Shown one piece after another: positions 8,323-17,709 of a stretch of 35,471 nucleotides of DNA (the stretch's first letter is position 1; each line of letters starts with the position of its first letter). Below the pieces are notes generated by a model, which saw nothing but the letters and a program-made list of their open reading frames with translations, searched no databases and was not told the origin of the DNA. The translations under genes were made by a program, and so were the position numbers. The DNA is from Cesiribacter andamanensis AMV16 (GTDB lineage Bacteria > Bacteroidota > Bacteroidia > Cytophagales > Cyclobacteriaceae), in the NCBI RefSeq assembly GCF_000348925.1, contig NZ_AODQ01000036.1:1-35471 (forward strand). The letters run 5' to 3'.

Positions 8323-9771
8323 GTGGTAGCAAGAGCCTGTTTTATTTTCCTGATAGGCACGATCTGCTTATTTTGTGGGCCAGGGGCTACCGGTCAGGAG
8401 ATGGCTTTGTCTGTTCCGGCCGCAGACGCCCCGGCCGTCAACCCGGTGCTGCGCATAGCCGATATCCAGATTGGCGGAAATGAAAAGACACGGGAATACA
8501 TTATCCGCCGGGAAATGTCGCTACACGAGGGCAAGCTGGTAGCGGCCGATGAGCTGGAAGAGCTGCTGGCCGAAGACCGCAAGCGCATTACCAATACCCG
8601 TCTTTTTGTAACCGTCCACACCCAGCTGGTACCCCTGGGCAACAACCATGTACAGGTACAGATAGAGGTGCTGGAGCGCTGGTATGTGGTGCCCGTTCCC
8701 ATCTTCAGCCTGGCCGACCGCAACTTTAACGACTGGTGGACCAACCAGAACCGGGATATGAGGCGGGTGAATTATGGGCTCAAATTCAACCATTACAACT
8801 TTATGGGCCGGGCCGAGCGCATGTCGGTAACGGCGCAGTTTGGCTTTGCCCGCAGCCTGCGCCTGGCCTATTACATGCCCTATATCGACAAAAGCCGCAA
8901 AAACGGCCTGGGCTTTAGCGCGCTTTACTTTGATAACAACAACGTGGCCCTGCGCACCCTTAACCACAAGCGCATTTTCCTGACCAACAACGGGCAGGAG
9001 ATGCGCCGCACCTTTGGCGGCAGCATGACCTACACCCGTAGGGCCAGCTTTTACAACACCCACCTGCTGGGCGCCTCTTTCTATGCCAACACCTTTGCCG
9101 ATACGGTGCTGCGCTCCAATCCGGAGTTTCACCCGCAGCTGCAAAATGACATCCGCTACTTTACCCTTACCTATGGCTTTCTGCGGGAAATGCGCGATAA
9201 TGTCAGCTACCCCCTCAGAGGCTTCAACATAAGTGCTTATGCCAGCAAAACCGGCCTGGGCATTTTTGATGATGTAAACATACTGGAGGTAGATGGCACC
9301 CTGGGCACCCATCTTCCCCTTGCAAAGCGTATCTTCTGGTCCAACACCTTCAATACCCGCATGAGCGTGGCTCCAAAACAGCCCTACTACCTGATGAACG
9401 GGCTTGGCTACGGCCAGAAGTATGTCCGTGGCATGGAGCTCTATGTGCTGGAAGGCCAGCATCATGTGCTCAATAAAACAGAGCTCAAATGGCAAATGCT
9501 TAACAAAGAGTACAATATAAGCCGCCACATGCCCCTGGACCAGTTCAGCAAAATTCCCCTGGCCCTCTACCCCAAGATCTTCTTTGATGCAGCCTATGTG
9601 CACATGCCCAACCCTCAGCCAGGCAATGATTTTCTGGTAAACCGGCCCGTTTGGGGTACGGGCATTGGGCTGGATATCGTTAGTTTCTATGATTTTGTAC
9701 TGCAACTCGAATATTCGATGAATAGCCGCATGGAACGTGGATTTTTCATCAATATGAACAGAGGGTTTTAG
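8323..9771 (+). CDS. BamA/TamA-family outer membrane protein (POTRA plus beta-barrel)
   Basis: This is predicted to be an outer-membrane beta-barrel protein of the Omp85/surface antigen type, a family that inserts or exports proteins or lipids. A signal peptide (FIFLIGTICLFC) is followed by a single POTRA-like domain in the IADIQIGGNEKTREYIIRRE to VEVLERWY-like region. The rest is a series of amphipathic beta strands ending in phenylalanine (NMNRGF), as expected for recognition by the BAM machinery. At about 480 residues it is much shorter than BamA and has fewer POTRA domains, so it is unlikely to be the essential BamA itself. The chosen start is GTG 8323, which places the signal peptide at the N-terminus. 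The frame is open back to a GTG at 8251, which would add 24 unlikely residues. The specific function is unknown. Confidence 0.85.
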   Translation: MVARACFIFLIGTICLFCGPGATGQEMALSVPAADAPAVNPVLRIADIQIGGNEKTREYIIRREMSLHEGKLVAADELEELLAEDRKRITNTRLFVTVHTQLVPLGNNHVQVQIEVLERWYVVPVPIFSLADRNFNDWWTNQNRDMRRVNYGLKFNHYNFMGRAERMSVTAQFGFARSLRLAYYMPYIDKSRKNGLGFSALYFDNNNVALRTLNHKRIFLTNNGQEMRRTFGGSMTYTRRASFYNTHLLGASFYANTFADTVLRSNPEFHPQLQNDIRYFTLTYGFLREMRDNVSYPLRGFNISAYASKTGLGIFDDVNILEVDGTLGTHLPLAKRIFWSNTFNTRMSVAPKQPYYLMNGLGYGQKYVRGMELYVLEGQHHVLNKTELKWQMLNKEYNISRHMPLDQFSKIPLALYPKIFFDAAYVHMPNPQPGNDFLVNRPVWGTGIGLDIVSFYDFVLQLEYSMNSRMERGFFINMNRGF

Positions 9772-9809
9772 TACCTTTACACCTAAGATTCACCTTCTGA
9801 ATTACACCT

Positions 9810-12026
9810 ATGTATAAAAGACTAGTGTTACTCGTACTTGCGGGTGTGCTCAGCCTGGGTTCTCTCTATGCCAATGAGGGAATGTGGCTGCCACTACTCG
9901 TAAAAAGACTCAATGAGGCCGACATGCAAAAGATGGGCCTCCAGCTTACTGCTGAAGAGATCTACAGTGTAAACCAGAGCAGCCTGAAGGATGCCATTGT
10001 ATCCCTGGGCGGTTTCTGTACGGCGGAGGTTATCTCCTCGCAGGGTCTGCTGCTGACCAATCACCACTGTGCCTATGGTGCCATCCAAACACACAGTTCG
10101 GTAGAGCAGGATTACCTCTCTGATGGCTTCTGGGCCAAAACCAAGGCCGATGAGTTGCCCAACAAAGGGCTCTATGCCCGCTTTCTGGTACGCATGGAAG
10201 ATGTAAGCCAGCAGGTGCTGGCAGCTGTTAAGGAAGGCATGAGCGAAGAAGAGCGCGCAGCCGCCATAGCAGCCGTTACCAAAACCCTTTCGGAGCAGGC
10301 CAAAGGCAACAGCCATTACGATGTGGTGGTGCGGGACTTCTTCCACGGAAATGAGTTCTATCTTTTCGTGTATGAAACCTTCACCGATGTGCGACTTGTA
10401 GGCGCACCGCCAGAAAGCATCGGCAAATACGGCGGCGATACCGACAACTGGATGTGGCCCCGCCACACGGGCGATTTTGCCTTATTCCGGGTCTATAGCG
10501 CCCCCGATGGCAAGCCGGCCCCCTATGCAGCCGAAAACGTACCCCTCAAGCCCAAGCACCACCTGCCCGTATCGCTGCAGGGGGTACAGGAGGGCGATTT
10601 TGCCATGGTCTTTGGCTATCCCGGCAGCACCGATCGGTACCTGACCTCCTATGGCGTAAAGCAGGCCCTGGAGCAAACCAACCCCACGCGGGTGAAGATC
10701 CGGGACCTGCGCCTCAAACTGCTCAAGGAAGATATGGACAAGAACAAGGATGTCCGCATCAAGTATGCCAGCAAGTACGCCAGCGTAGCCAACTACTGGA
10801 AGTACTTCATTGGCCAGAGCAAGGGACTGGAAAACCTGGATGTGCTTTCTAAAAAAGAAACCCTGGAGCAGGAATTCACCACTTGGGTAAATGCCAGCGA
10901 GGACCGTAAAAAGCAGTGGGCCGAAGCCCTCCCCCTGGTACAGCAATCCTACGAGCAGAGCTACGAGGCCAACCTGAGCTACCTCTACCTGGCAGAGGCT
11001 GCCCTGGGTACCGAGATCATTCGCTTTGCCAACACCTTCCGCAGTCTGGAGACAGCCCTGATGAGCACAGAAACCGATCAGGCGCGTATTGCCAGCCTTA
11101 TAGCAAGCCTGCAGGAGCGTACCAGCAGCCACTTTAAGGACTACAATGCCCCCACCGACCGTAAGGTAATGGAGCATCTGCTGCGCCTCTATTACCAGGA
11201 TGTTCCCAAAAAAGACCATCCTGAGATCTTCCAGCAGGTGGAGAAAAAGTACAAAGGCAACTTTGTCAAGTGGGCGGCCGATGTTTTTGCCAAATCCATG
11301 TTTGCCTCCGAGGCTGCCACACTGGCCTTTTTGCAAAAACCAGAGCTGAAAAAACTACAGGCCGACCCGGCCTTTGCCGCCGCCAGCTCCATCATCAACA
11401 AGTACAATAAGGAGATCTACCCCCGCATGCAGCCCATACAGGCACAGCGGGAAAAGGGCAACCGCCTGTTTGTACAGGGCCTGCGCCAGATGCAGCCCGA
11501 TCGCAAATTCTACCCCAATGCCAACTCCACCATGCGCCTGACCTATGGCACTGTGGGTAGCTATGCGCCCCGCGATGGTGTGATCTATTCCTACTACACC
11601 ACCATGGAAGGCGTGATGCAGAAAAAGGATAACAGCGATCCGGAATTTGCGGTACCCCCCAAGCTGGATGAGCTGTATGCCAGAAAAGACTGGGGCCCCT
11701 ACGCCAACAGCCAGGGCGAGCTGCCCGTAGCCTTTATCACCAACAATGACATCACCGGCGGCAACTCGGGCAGCCCGGTACTTGATGGAAAAGGCCACCT
11801 GATTGGGGTAGCTTTTGACGGCAACTGGGAAGCCATGAGCGGCGATATTGCCTTTGAGCCCCAGCTGCAGCGCTGCATCAATGTTGACATCCGCTATGTG
11901 CTCTTTATCATCGATAAATTTGCCGGCGCTGGCCACCTGGTAGAAGAAATGACACTGGTGTACCCCGACAAAGACCAACAAGATGCTAAACTGGCACCCG
12001 CTACGCTGATCAAAGCAGGTCAGTAA
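9810..12026 (+). CDS. S46 family dipeptidyl-peptidase, DPP7-like
   Basis: This periplasmic serine peptidase releases dipeptides from the N-termini of peptides and supports amino-acid use in proteolytic Bacteroidota. The 738-residue length matches the S46 family. A signal peptide precedes ANEGMWLP. Catalytic features are the NHHC motif at residues 84-87, the GGDTDNWMWPRHTGDF block from residue 208, and Ser653 in GGNSGSP. The residue 18 positions after the catalytic serine is Gly671 (AFDGNWEAM). In known S46 enzymes glycine there marks DPP7 (hydrophobic or broad P1 preference), while arginine marks the acidic-specific DPP11. This is therefore predicted to be DPP7-like. The gene lies 38 bases after the BamA-like gene and could be co-transcribed with it. 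Confidence 0.95.
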   Translation: MYKRLVLLVLAGVLSLGSLYANEGMWLPLLVKRLNEADMQKMGLQLTAEEIYSVNQSSLKDAIVSLGGFCTAEVISSQGLLLTNHHCAYGAIQTHSSVEQDYLSDGFWAKTKADELPNKGLYARFLVRMEDVSQQVLAAVKEGMSEEERAAAIAAVTKTLSEQAKGNSHYDVVVRDFFHGNEFYLFVYETFTDVRLVGAPPESIGKYGGDTDNWMWPRHTGDFALFRVYSAPDGKPAPYAAENVPLKPKHHLPVSLQGVQEGDFAMVFGYPGSTDRYLTSYGVKQALEQTNPTRVKIRDLRLKLLKEDMDKNKDVRIKYASKYASVANYWKYFIGQSKGLENLDVLSKKETLEQEFTTWVNASEDRKKQWAEALPLVQQSYEQSYEANLSYLYLAEAALGTEIIRFANTFRSLETALMSTETDQARIASLIASLQERTSSHFKDYNAPTDRKVMEHLLRLYYQDVPKKDHPEIFQQVEKKYKGNFVKWAADVFAKSMFASEAATLAFLQKPELKKLQADPAFAAASSIINKYNKEIYPRMQPIQAQREKGNRLFVQGLRQMQPDRKFYPNANSTMRLTYGTVGSYAPRDGVIYSYYTTMEGVMQKKDNSDPEFAVPPKLDELYARKDWGPYANSQGELPVAFITNNDITGGNSGSPVLDGKGHLIGVAFDGNWEAMSGDIAFEPQLQRCINVDIRYVLFIIDKFAGAGHLVEEMTLVYPDKDQQDAKLAPATLIKAGQ

Positions 12027-12051
12027 GCGCATCTACCAACCACTACTGCTT

Positions 12052-12078
12052 AAGGGGTACCCAACGGTACCCCTTTTG
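12052..12078 (+). terminator. Intrinsic terminator after the S46 peptidase gene
   Basis: A perfect 10-bp stem (AAGGGGTACC / GGTACCCCTT) with a CAAC loop ends in a short T run. It lies 25 bases after the stop codon. Confidence 0.85.
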
Positions 12079-12493
12079 TATGTTCACCCACCTATTCTCC
12101 CTCTTCAACAGCTACCAAAGGTAAGTGCACTCTCAAGTAGGTGAGAATGGCTATGCACCACACGCTCAGGAGAGGTAGGATGCATTCCCGACTTGAGTAG
12201 GTCTAGGGGTATAACACCACCCTTTGCAATGTACCGGACAAATAAGAAGAACCGCCACTCCTACGCAGAATGGCCGGTTACCCTCTTTTGCAGATGCATC
12301 GCTGGTGTACTCAGATGCCTTGCTCCAGTGCCTGACTGGTACACATTTACCTTCAGCCGGGAAAGACCTTAGAAAATTGTGCACATTTCTTTAAAAAGTC
12401 ATATTAATAGTGTAGCTTAGGCAAGCTCATCTCTTCTAACTAACCCTACTCCTCCCTGCTGGCTAAAAAAATTGGCTTAACCTGCTACCCATC
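12079..12493. other. Intergenic stretch with no supported gene
   Basis: About 415 bases separate the terminator from the next gene. A minus-strand open frame here (12166-12384) shows no family features or usable context. No clear repeat or RNA gene was seen. The promoter of the downstream L,D-transpeptidase gene must lie in the last part. Confidence 0.6.
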
Positions 12494-13270
12494 ATGAAGA
12501 CCCTATTGGCGATGTTCGTGTTGTTGCTGGCGCATACCTACCTGCTCCCCAGACAGAGCTTTAAGGAAGAACAGTTAAAGTTTAGCCGGGTACGGGAAGC
12601 CTACACCAGCTATGAACCCCGGCTGCGCCAGGATGTGCTGCAGGCCGGCACCAGCCTGGAGCGGATGCAGATACTCCTGATTGCGTTTAAGGAAGAAAAA
12701 GAACTGGAACTATGGGTACGGGACCAGGATTCCCCGGTTTATCAGAAACTGAAGACCTACCCCATCTGCGCCACATCCGGCATCAGCGGCCCCAAGCGGC
12801 AGTCGGGCGACCGGCAGATTCCCGAAGGCTTCTACGAGATTGACCGTTTTAACCCGGTTAGCAACTATTTTCTTTCACTGGGCATCAACTACCCCAATGC
12901 CTCGGATAAGGCCATAAGCCCGCATGCCAACCTGGGAGGAGACATCTTTATCCATGGCGGCTGCAGCACCATTGGCTGCCTGCCCCTCACCGACCCCCTG
13001 ATGGCCGAGCTGTATGTGCTGGCCGTAGAAGCCCGCGCCAACGGACAGCGCAGCCTGCCGGTCTATTTTTTCCCCTCCCGGCTGGATAAGGAGGGCTTTG
13101 CCCGCCTGCAGGCCCGCTACCAGGCGCAGCCGGAGCTGCTGCTATTCTGGAAGAACCTGAAAGAAGGACATGATCTCTTTATGGCCAGCCGCCAGGCACT
13201 CCACTACAGCATCCAGAAAAATGGGCAGTACCGTTTCAGCCAGGTGCATGCAAGCGGTATAGCTCCCTAA
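12494..13270 (+). CDS. L,D-transpeptidase family protein (YafK-like)
   Basis: This is predicted to be an exported enzyme of the YkuD superfamily, which forms or breaks cross-links in peptidoglycan or anchors proteins to it. The 258-residue protein starts with a hydrophobic signal segment (LLAMFVLLLAHTYLL). The active site is the motif IHGGCSTIGC, with the histidine and the catalytic cysteine at residue 162, followed by LPLTDPLM. This closely resembles the YafK/DpaA branch, some members of which cut lipoprotein-peptidoglycan links rather than make them. A preceding PEGFYEIDRFNP segment is typical of this branch. The exact reaction cannot be told from the sequence. The gene appears to stand alone. 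Confidence 0.9.
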   Translation: MKTLLAMFVLLLAHTYLLPRQSFKEEQLKFSRVREAYTSYEPRLRQDVLQAGTSLERMQILLIAFKEEKELELWVRDQDSPVYQKLKTYPICATSGISGPKRQSGDRQIPEGFYEIDRFNPVSNYFLSLGINYPNASDKAISPHANLGGDIFIHGGCSTIGCLPLTDPLMAELYVLAVEARANGQRSLPVYFFPSRLDKEGFARLQARYQAQPELLLFWKNLKEGHDLFMASRQALHYSIQKNGQYRFSQVHASGIAP

Positions 13271-13348
13271 AAAGGAGCAAGCCAGTTCACCTGAAGCACC
13301 TCCCACCAACAATTAGAACCCAACACCGCAATCTTCAACCTTATTCCT

Positions 13349-14398
13349 ATGAAATCAGCTACCCTTCTTACGGCTCTGATAGCCCTTTTTATACTCGCCT
13401 GCAACACCTCCGAACCCCTGGGTGTGGCCCCGTCCAATGACTACCTGCAAACGCCCGAGCCAGGCAAGCTGCAGACCGGCGGGGTGCGGATGATCGATAT
13501 CCAGACCCCCTCTGGTACGTTCAAGGTCTGGACCAAGCGGGTGGGCAACAACCCTACCAAAAAGCTGCTCCTGCTGCACGGCGGCCCGGGCGGTACGCAT
13601 GAGCTGTTTGAATGTTTTGATAGTTTTCTGCCGCAGGAGGGGATCGAGTACTACTATTATGATCAGCTGGGTTCCTACTACAGTGATCAGCCCCAGGACA
13701 GCAGCCTCTGGCAAACCGAGCGCTTTGTAGAAGAGGTAGAGCAGGTACGCCAGGCGCTGGGGCTCAACAAAGACAATTTTTACCTGCTGGGTCATTCCTG
13801 GGGTGGCATCCTGGCCCTGGAATATGCCCTTAAATACCAGCAGCACCTCAAGGGCATGATCATCTCAAACATGATGGCCAGTGTGCCGGCCTACAATGAA
13901 TATGCCGCCGAGGTACTGGCCCCGCAAATGGACCCCCAGGTATTGGCAGAACTTAAGGAGATGGAAGCCCGGCAGGATTTTGACAACCCCCGCTACATGG
14001 AACTCCTCATGCCTCATTTTTATACCAAACATGTGCTGCGCATGCCCGTAGAAGAGTGGCCCGAGCCGGCCAACCGCATGTTCAAACACCTGAACCCCAC
14101 GATTTATGTGCTGATGCAGGGCTATAGCGAATTTGGCATTACCGGCGATGCCCGTCTGAAGGAATGGGACCGCACCGCCGACCTGCCCTCCATCCAGGTG
14201 CCTACTCTCACCATTGGCGGCGCCCACGATACCATGGACCCCAAACATATGGAGTGGATGGCTACCCAGGTGCAGCAAGGACGTTACCTGCACTGCCCTG
14301 AGGGCAGCCACTGTGCCATGTATGATGATCAGCAAACCTATTTTGCCGGCCTCATCCGCTTTATCCATGAGGTAGACCGGGGCAATTTTAAGCAGTAA
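13349..14398 (+). CDS. Proline iminopeptidase-like alpha/beta hydrolase lipoprotein
   Basis: This is predicted to be a peptidase of family S33 that removes N-terminal proline or a similar residue. The 349-residue protein starts with a lipoprotein signal peptide, the lipobox ending at Cys18 (LFILAC). Hydrolase motifs are HGGPGG, which forms the oxyanion hole in proline iminopeptidases, and GHSWGG with nucleophile Ser150. A YYDQLGSYYSD segment is typical of the family, and a late GSHCAMYDD supplies the likely catalytic histidine. A lipid-anchored periplasmic location fits a role alongside the nearby S46 peptidase in peptide breakdown, which is an inference. It could equally act on non-peptide esters or amides. 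Confidence 0.9.
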   Translation: MKSATLLTALIALFILACNTSEPLGVAPSNDYLQTPEPGKLQTGGVRMIDIQTPSGTFKVWTKRVGNNPTKKLLLLHGGPGGTHELFECFDSFLPQEGIEYYYYDQLGSYYSDQPQDSSLWQTERFVEEVEQVRQALGLNKDNFYLLGHSWGGILALEYALKYQQHLKGMIISNMMASVPAYNEYAAEVLAPQMDPQVLAELKEMEARQDFDNPRYMELLMPHFYTKHVLRMPVEEWPEPANRMFKHLNPTIYVLMQGYSEFGITGDARLKEWDRTADLPSIQVPTLTIGGAHDTMDPKHMEWMATQVQQGRYLHCPEGSHCAMYDDQQTYFAGLIRFIHEVDRGNFKQ

Positions 14399-14441
14399 GT
14401 CTCCCTTTGGCATATCCCCTAAGAGCTTTGTACAAAAACCA

Positions 14442-14467
14442 AAAAAGGCGCCCAGAGGCGCCTTTTT
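14442..14467. terminator. Bidirectional intrinsic terminator
   Basis: An 11-bp perfect stem (AAAAAGGCGCC / GGCGCCTTTTT) has a CAGA loop. It has T runs on both strands and lies between convergent genes, so it can end transcription from either side. Confidence 0.92.
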
Positions 14468-14487
14468 GTATGTCAGATGTAGGACAA

Positions 14488-15255
14488 TCAGCCATAGATC
14501 TCGTTCAGGAGGCCGGCCAGGCGAATACCGGCCTGCAGCAGGCGGGTTTCTACTGTGTCCCAGTTTTTGTACATATAGCTATAGCCCAGCTTCTTGTTTT
14601 CGGGCAGATCATAAACAATAGAGCGCAGTCCCATGGATTCCATGGCCCAGGCTTCTACCGAGCTGGACTGCCAGGCTTTGATCTGGGCCTTGCTGGGTTT
14701 GTTCAGGTAGTGCGAGAGCTCGGTAAAGCTTAGCTGCTTGCTTTCGATCATCTCGCTATCCCATACGCGGTGCAGGTTGGAGTTGCGGCCAAACCAGTCT
14801 ACCCGCACATCGTTGCCGCCTTTATCATCGCCACCCCCTACATGCAGGGGCTGGTGCAGGTCCCCTACCAGGTGAACAAGGTATTTGAGAGCTTCCTGCT
14901 CCTCTTGCCGGTTCAGGCTACCCCCTTTCAGGCTGACTACCAGTTCCTGAATCTTCATCAGGATATCGCCTTTTTCATTCTTTTCGGTCTGGGCATAGGT
15001 TTGCCCATCGGGTATGGTTACCCAGTGCCAGTCGTGGGTATGGTCGTAGCGTGCATCAGATTTGATATCGTCCATCCAAACCGATACCTCAGAGAGAGAA
15101 TTGTTGCCCAGAAGCGCCATGATCTTTTTCTCGGCTTTGCGGCTTAGGTTTTCCTGCGCCACATGCCCCACCACACGGTGGCCATTTTGTCCCCAGGCAA
15201 GAGCATCTGGCTGCAGCAGGGGCATCAACAAACAAAGAATAACTAATTTTTTCAT
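14488..15255 (-). CDS. Secreted S1/P1-type nuclease
   Basis: This is a zinc-dependent nuclease that degrades single-stranded DNA and RNA to 5'-nucleotides outside the cytoplasm. From ATG 15255 the protein has 255 residues and a classic signal peptide (MKKLVILCLLMPLLQPDALA). Predicted cleavage leaves tryptophan as the first mature residue (WGQNGHR), and the N-terminal Trp is a zinc ligand in S1/P1 enzymes. Other metal-binding segments are visible: WMDDIKSD, HTHDWHWV, HLVGDLHQPLH and NLHRVWDSE. The open frame extends 32 codons further upstream, but that part has no signal peptide logic and was excluded. The role is probably nutrient or phosphate scavenging from external nucleic acid. Confidence 0.95.
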   Translation of the reverse strand: MKKLVILCLLMPLLQPDALAWGQNGHRVVGHVAQENLSRKAEKKIMALLGNNSLSEVSVWMDDIKSDARYDHTHDWHWVTIPDGQTYAQTEKNEKGDILMKIQELVVSLKGGSLNRQEEQEALKYLVHLVGDLHQPLHVGGGDDKGGNDVRVDWFGRNSNLHRVWDSEMIESKQLSFTELSHYLNKPSKAQIKAWQSSSVEAWAMESMGLRSIVYDLPENKKLGYSYMYKNWDTVETRLLQAGIRLAGLLNEIYG

Positions 15256-15413
15256 GTATAGCAGAATTTGTCTAATGTCAGTGCCCGCAAAAATAGCGCA
15301 AAAATGCCGAAAGCCACAGTATATCCATGTCTGAACATAAAATGAAGGCATCCTGGGTCCTTACCGTTATCAGGCCGGCGTACTTTAGCCTATTCCTGAG
15401 GGTTAAACAGGCT

Positions 15414-15439
15414 AAAGGCAGGCCTCCCGGCCCGCCTTT
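15414..15439 (-). terminator. Probable terminator after the acyltransferase gene
   Basis: On the minus strand an 11-bp stem (AAAGGCGGGCC / GGCCTGCCTTT, one G-T pair) with a GGGA loop ends in TTT and lies just after the stop at 15458. A second 9-bp inverted repeat, CTTTAGCCT at 15383-15391 with AGGCTAAAG at 15409-15417, directly follows it. Confidence 0.6.
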
Positions 15440-15457
15440 GGATAGAATTGCGGACAG

Positions 15458-16821
15458 TTAGTTTGAGGGTGACGATGGTTGGGAAGCCATTAGGGCAGCC
15501 GCTCCGGCTATTTCCAGCTGCACCTCTTTTCTGAGCGCCGCTAGGGTGTGGAGCAGCGCCTGTTTAAAGAGGCGGAGCCGCAGGTAACGCAGCAGGCTCC
15601 AGAGTGTGGCCAGGGCCTGCCAGTACCAGAGGGTGAAGTAGCCCAGCAGGGGCAGGCTCAGCACAAACAGCAGCATACCTACAGCCGGAGGCGCTACCAA
15701 CTGATGAAACAGCCAGCCCATGGTGGCATAGTAAAGGGGGAAAAGCAGCAAGCCGCTGAGCATCATAATGCCCGCCCGGTATTCAATATCGGTGCCCAGC
15801 CATCCGGCTATGGCGGCCGGTAGCCGGTAGGGCAGCCAGTTAGTGAGCAGACCCAGCAGGTAGAGGGGGCTCAGCAGCAGCACCAGGAGCCCCCAGCCCA
15901 GCAGCAGCCCCAGCTTGCGAAAGCGATTGAAGCCCTGCGCAAAAAATCCTTCCTTTAATTCAGCCCTGTCTACCAGCTCAAAATAGCGGTTGGTCTTCTG
16001 CCGGATGCGTGCATAGGCTTCCGGCAGCTGCTCCCTATAGTGGGCAATGGCCCGGGCCACCTGTTGCTGAAGCCGAAAGGCGCCTCCCCCCCGGTGGGCT
16101 CGCCCTCCTGCATCAGTTGCTCCCGGTACAGCCTGCTGATGCGGCGGTGCAGCAGCTCTTCTTCACGGGTGTCCAGCTCCAGCATGTTTTGCTGCAGCCG
16201 CATGCGCAACTGCTCGGTGAGGGCCTGAACAGCCGCTACCGGATCGGCTGCGTACGCGGCCGCATAAGGGTCTACTGCAAGAGGCTCGCCTACACCTATG
16301 TACAGCCGGCTGTGAAAGCGTGTAGGATCTGAATAGGTAAGGGATACCGGAGAAATGAGCAGTCCGGACGTAAAGTGTTGCCTGGCAGCCGTTTCCAGAG
16401 CTATGCGGGCAGTGCCGGTCTTGAGTTTGCGCAGTTTCATTTCATTCACACTGCTGCCTTCCGGAAAGATCATGATGGTTCCCCCTTTCAGCAGGTAGTC
16501 TGCGCTTTTCTGGAAGGTTTTACTGTTATCAATGGGTTCGCCCACCTTCACATCCTGTGGCCGGTATACCGGAATCAGGTGCAGCCTGGCGAAGATCCAC
16601 TTCAGAAAAGCATTGGCGAAGATGCCCCCATTGGCCAGAAAGCCAGTACGCTGCCGCAGCAGAAGCGCCACTACTATGGGGTCCATAAAGGTGTTGGGAT
16701 GATTCACAGCCAGGAGCAGGGGGCCTTTTTGCGGCAACAGCTCCCGGCCCTGGACCTGTATTTCTTTGTAAAAAACCCAGACAGCTGCCCGAAGCAGGCT
16801 TTTCAAAAGGGTATACAGCAT
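15458..16821 (-). pseudogene. PlsC-like acyltransferase, split by a frameshift
   Basis: The N-terminal part is a glycerolipid acyltransferase: NHPNTFMDP is the catalytic HX4D motif, FPEGSS is the acyl-acceptor motif, and IPVYRP lies between them. The family acylates lysophospholipids or glycerol-3-phosphate at the membrane. This frame continues to 15970 with unrelated sequence. The natural continuation (VARAIAHYREQLPEAYARIRQ and several membrane segments) lies in another frame, 15458-16060. The break falls at a run of seven Gs on the minus strand (plus-strand 16086-16092). An eighth G would read through smoothly as a single protein of about 454 residues. It is therefore either a real frameshift, a phase-variable tract, or a sequencing error. 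The start is taken at ATG 16821 (MLYTLLKSLLRAAVWVFYKE). Confidence 0.85.
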
Positions 16822-16942
16822 AGGTATAGTTGGTCCGCTTACGTTATCAGGAATATCGGTATTTTTTTGAATAGAATTTAGGACCCGGCTTCTGCAGGGT
16901 GGTCCGGCTTTCACAAAGAGCCAGGCACAGGGGCCGGTAGCT

Positions 16943-17704
16943 CTATTGGAAGCCGGTTACCTGTACATTCAACAGCCTGATCTCGGAGAGCAGTTCCAGC
17001 CTACCCGCATCCCAAAGGCTACCAAGGCTATCCAGGGGTACTCCCTCCCCTTTGGGTTTGTAATTACGGTAATCCTGCAGGCGAATGCCGCCCAGCTCCC
17101 GCTGGTTAAAGGCTTCCCGAAAGCGCATGCCGCCCCCTTCGGTCTGGTAACTATAGGCCAGGTAATCCATGGTGTGCGTTTCGGTATGGATCCAGTACAG
17201 GAACTCGTCTTCATGATCTACCCCACCCCCCTCCTGGGCAAAGCGCACCCGGATCAGATGATAGGGCTCCCCCTTCAGACGGGTTTCGGCAACATAGCTT
17301 TTCTGTACCGCTGCGTCATTGAGCCCATAGGGCAGCATGGCAAAATAGTGTACAGAATTGACGGAATTGGTAAAGGCCTGCGCCCGCTCTTCTGGCAGGG
17401 AAACGGTATCGCCATTGATCAGGCGCGTAAATCCAGCATTGCTGAGCACATCCAGCACATGGCCGCTGCTGTCGGTAATCTCCCGGGTATAGCGAAACAG
17501 GCCGCCCTGCCGCTGGTAGGTATAGTGGTGTTTTCGGAAATCAAAGGCCATCTCAAGCTCGTTAAAGCGGCTGCCCCCGTGGGCCTCAATAGCTGCATCA
17601 ATAATGCGCTGCGGATCGTCTCGACGGCCACAGCCGGCCAACAGGCTGCACAGCAGCAGGCCAAGGTTCAAAAGGAGTATGCTGATTTTCATCTTCAGGT
17701 GCAT
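16943..17704 (-). CDS. Lipoprotein, probably DUF6503 family
   Basis: This 253-residue lipoprotein has no known function. A hydrophobic signal segment ends in the lipobox LLAGC, with the lipidated cysteine at residue 25 followed by GRRDD. The mature part includes IIDAAIEAHGGSRF, NSVNSVHYFAMLPYGLNDAAV, and the tract EGGGVDHEDEFLYWIHTETHTMDYLAYSY. This pattern matches my memory of the Bacteroidota DUF6503 family, though no search was run. The fold is probably beta-rich and LolA-like in style, which is a guess. The start could be Met1 or Met5 (17692); both keep the signal peptide. It is six bases downstream of the MFS gene on the same strand and so likely in its operon. Confidence 0.75.
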   Translation of the reverse strand: MHLKMKISILLLNLGLLLCSLLAGCGRRDDPQRIIDAAIEAHGGSRFNELEMAFDFRKHHYTYQRQGGLFRYTREITDSSGHVLDVLSNAGFTRLINGDTVSLPEERAQAFTNSVNSVHYFAMLPYGLNDAAVQKSYVAETRLKGEPYHLIRVRFAQEGGGVDHEDEFLYWIHTETHTMDYLAYSYQTEGGGMRFREAFNQRELGGIRLQDYRNYKPKGEGVPLDSLGSLWDAGRLELLSEIRLLNVQVTGFQ

Positions 17705-17709
17705 CAGGA

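Noticed and set aside
8521-9705. 394-codon minus-strand open frame opposite the BamA-like gene
   Set aside because: It lies wholly within the plus-strand gene with a signal peptide and barrel pattern, and shows no recognisable domain itself.
12166-12384. 72-codon minus-strand frame in the gap before the L,D-transpeptidase gene
   Set aside because: No motif, signal peptide, ribosome binding site or operon context supports it.
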